Assembly (NCBI GenBank): GCA_027027675.1
Contig: JALVKT010000051.1
Coordinates: forward strand, 1 to 5,353
Origin: Thermofilaceae archaeon
GTDB taxonomy: Archaea > Thermoproteota > Thermoprotei > Thermofilales > Thermofilaceae
Direction: 5' to 3'
Length of the DNA stretch: 5,353 nucleotides
Shown here: positions 5,169 to 5,353 of the stretch, piece by piece
Layout: each line of letters begins with the position of its first letter
How positions within the stretch are numbered: the stretch's first letter is position 1
Notes under the pieces: model-generated
Database searches by the model: none
What the model was told of the DNA's origin: nothing
What the model saw: the letters and a program-made list of their open reading frames with translations, nothing else
Translations under genes and position numbers: made by a program

Positions 5169-5173
5169 CACCC
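5169..5173 (-). promoter_or_regulatory. GGGTG ribosome binding site of the sdhB-like gene
   Basis: GGGTG read on the minus strand, 8 nt before the ATG, inside the 14 nt gap after the GlpA-like stop. There is no room for a separate promoter here, which supports one transcript from the flavoprotein gene into the sdhBCD-like genes. Confidence 0.6.
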
Positions 5174-5174
5174 G

Positions 5175-5353
5175 CTAGAAGTAGAGCCAGTAGGGGGTGA
5201 GGGGCTCGACGGCCGTCCTCGACCTTGCCTCAACCCCCAGCTTCTCGGCGACAAGGTCGCCCGCCTTCTCAGCCATGAGCCTCGCCGTCGTAAACTTGCC
5301 CCCAGCCACGGTGGCGAAGCCCGCGACGCCCTCCGCCTCGTGGTCGAACACCT
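5175..5353 (-). CDS. glpA: FAD-dependent glycerol-3-phosphate dehydrogenase, C-terminal fragment (GlpA/GlpD-like)
   Basis: Only the last 58 residues are in the window; the gene continues past the right edge. The segment GFATVAGGKFTTARLMAEKA (11-30), followed by a helix DLVAEKLG, is the conserved GGK-x-x-T-x-RLMAE signature at the end of the FAD domain of bacterial GlpA and GlpD, where it contributes to flavin and substrate binding. Expected reaction: sn-glycerol-3-phosphate to dihydroxyacetone phosphate, with electrons passed to the respiratory chain. The protein ends about 30 residues after the motif, so the extra C-terminal Cys-rich [2Fe-2S] domain of E. coli GlpA is absent. It directly precedes the sdhB-like gene by 14 nt. 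Another DAO-family flavoprotein is possible, but an SdhA is not: the SdhA C-terminus looks quite different. Confidence 0.85.
   Translation of the reverse strand, partial: VFDHEAEGVAGFATVAGGKFTTARLMAEKAGDLVAEKLGVEARSRTAVEPLTPYWLYF

Noticed and set aside
1..5353. CRISPR arrays, tRNA/rRNA genes, insertion sequences
   Set aside because: No regularly spaced repeats, no cloverleaf or rRNA-like stretch, and no transposase motif or terminal repeats were seen on either strand.

Overview
The window looks archaeal and most likely crenarchaeal (Thermoproteota). The clues are a LacS-type family 1 glycosidase, small roadblock-fold proteins, TATA-like boxes about 35-45 nt ahead of starts, GGTG-type ribosome binding sites, GTG and TTG starts, and tightly overlapping genes. 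The genus cannot be fixed from the sequence. The first ~1.15 kb is visibly less GC-rich (30/60 on the line at 301) than the rest (45/60 on the line at 2461).

Layout from left to right. (1) The C-terminal end of a HAD-superfamily sugar-phosphate or phosphoglycolate phosphatase (1-204, +). (2) Two roadblock/LC7-like proteins, convergent, with 3' ends overlapping by 68 nt (292-771, + and 704-1072, -). (3) A 336-residue protein with a phosphoribosyltransferase-type core and an unfamiliar C-terminal part (1163-2173, -). (4) A short divergent promoter region holding a GC-rich imperfect inverted repeat around the TATA-like box of the next gene. (5) A complete LacS-like GH1 beta-glycosidase (2284-3774, +). 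(6) A tightly packed minus-strand operon read from the right edge: the C-terminus of an FAD-dependent glycerol-3-phosphate dehydrogenase (GlpA-like), then SdhB-, SdhC- and SdhD-like genes with 14 nt, overlapping and overlapping junctions.

The most interesting part is the operon. An SdhB-type iron-sulfur protein with a full [2Fe-2S]/[4Fe-4S]/[3Fe-4S] ligand set, and two paralogous membrane anchors with four candidate haem histidines, follow a GlpA-like flavoprotein rather than SdhA. The GlpA-like protein ends soon after its GGK-x-TT-x-RLMAE motif, so it lacks the extra C-terminal [2Fe-2S] domain of bacterial GlpA. This suggests a glycerol-3-phosphate:quinone oxidoreductase built on a succinate dehydrogenase chassis. 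That is inference: an ordinary SDH whose sdhA lies beyond the edge or elsewhere is the main alternative.
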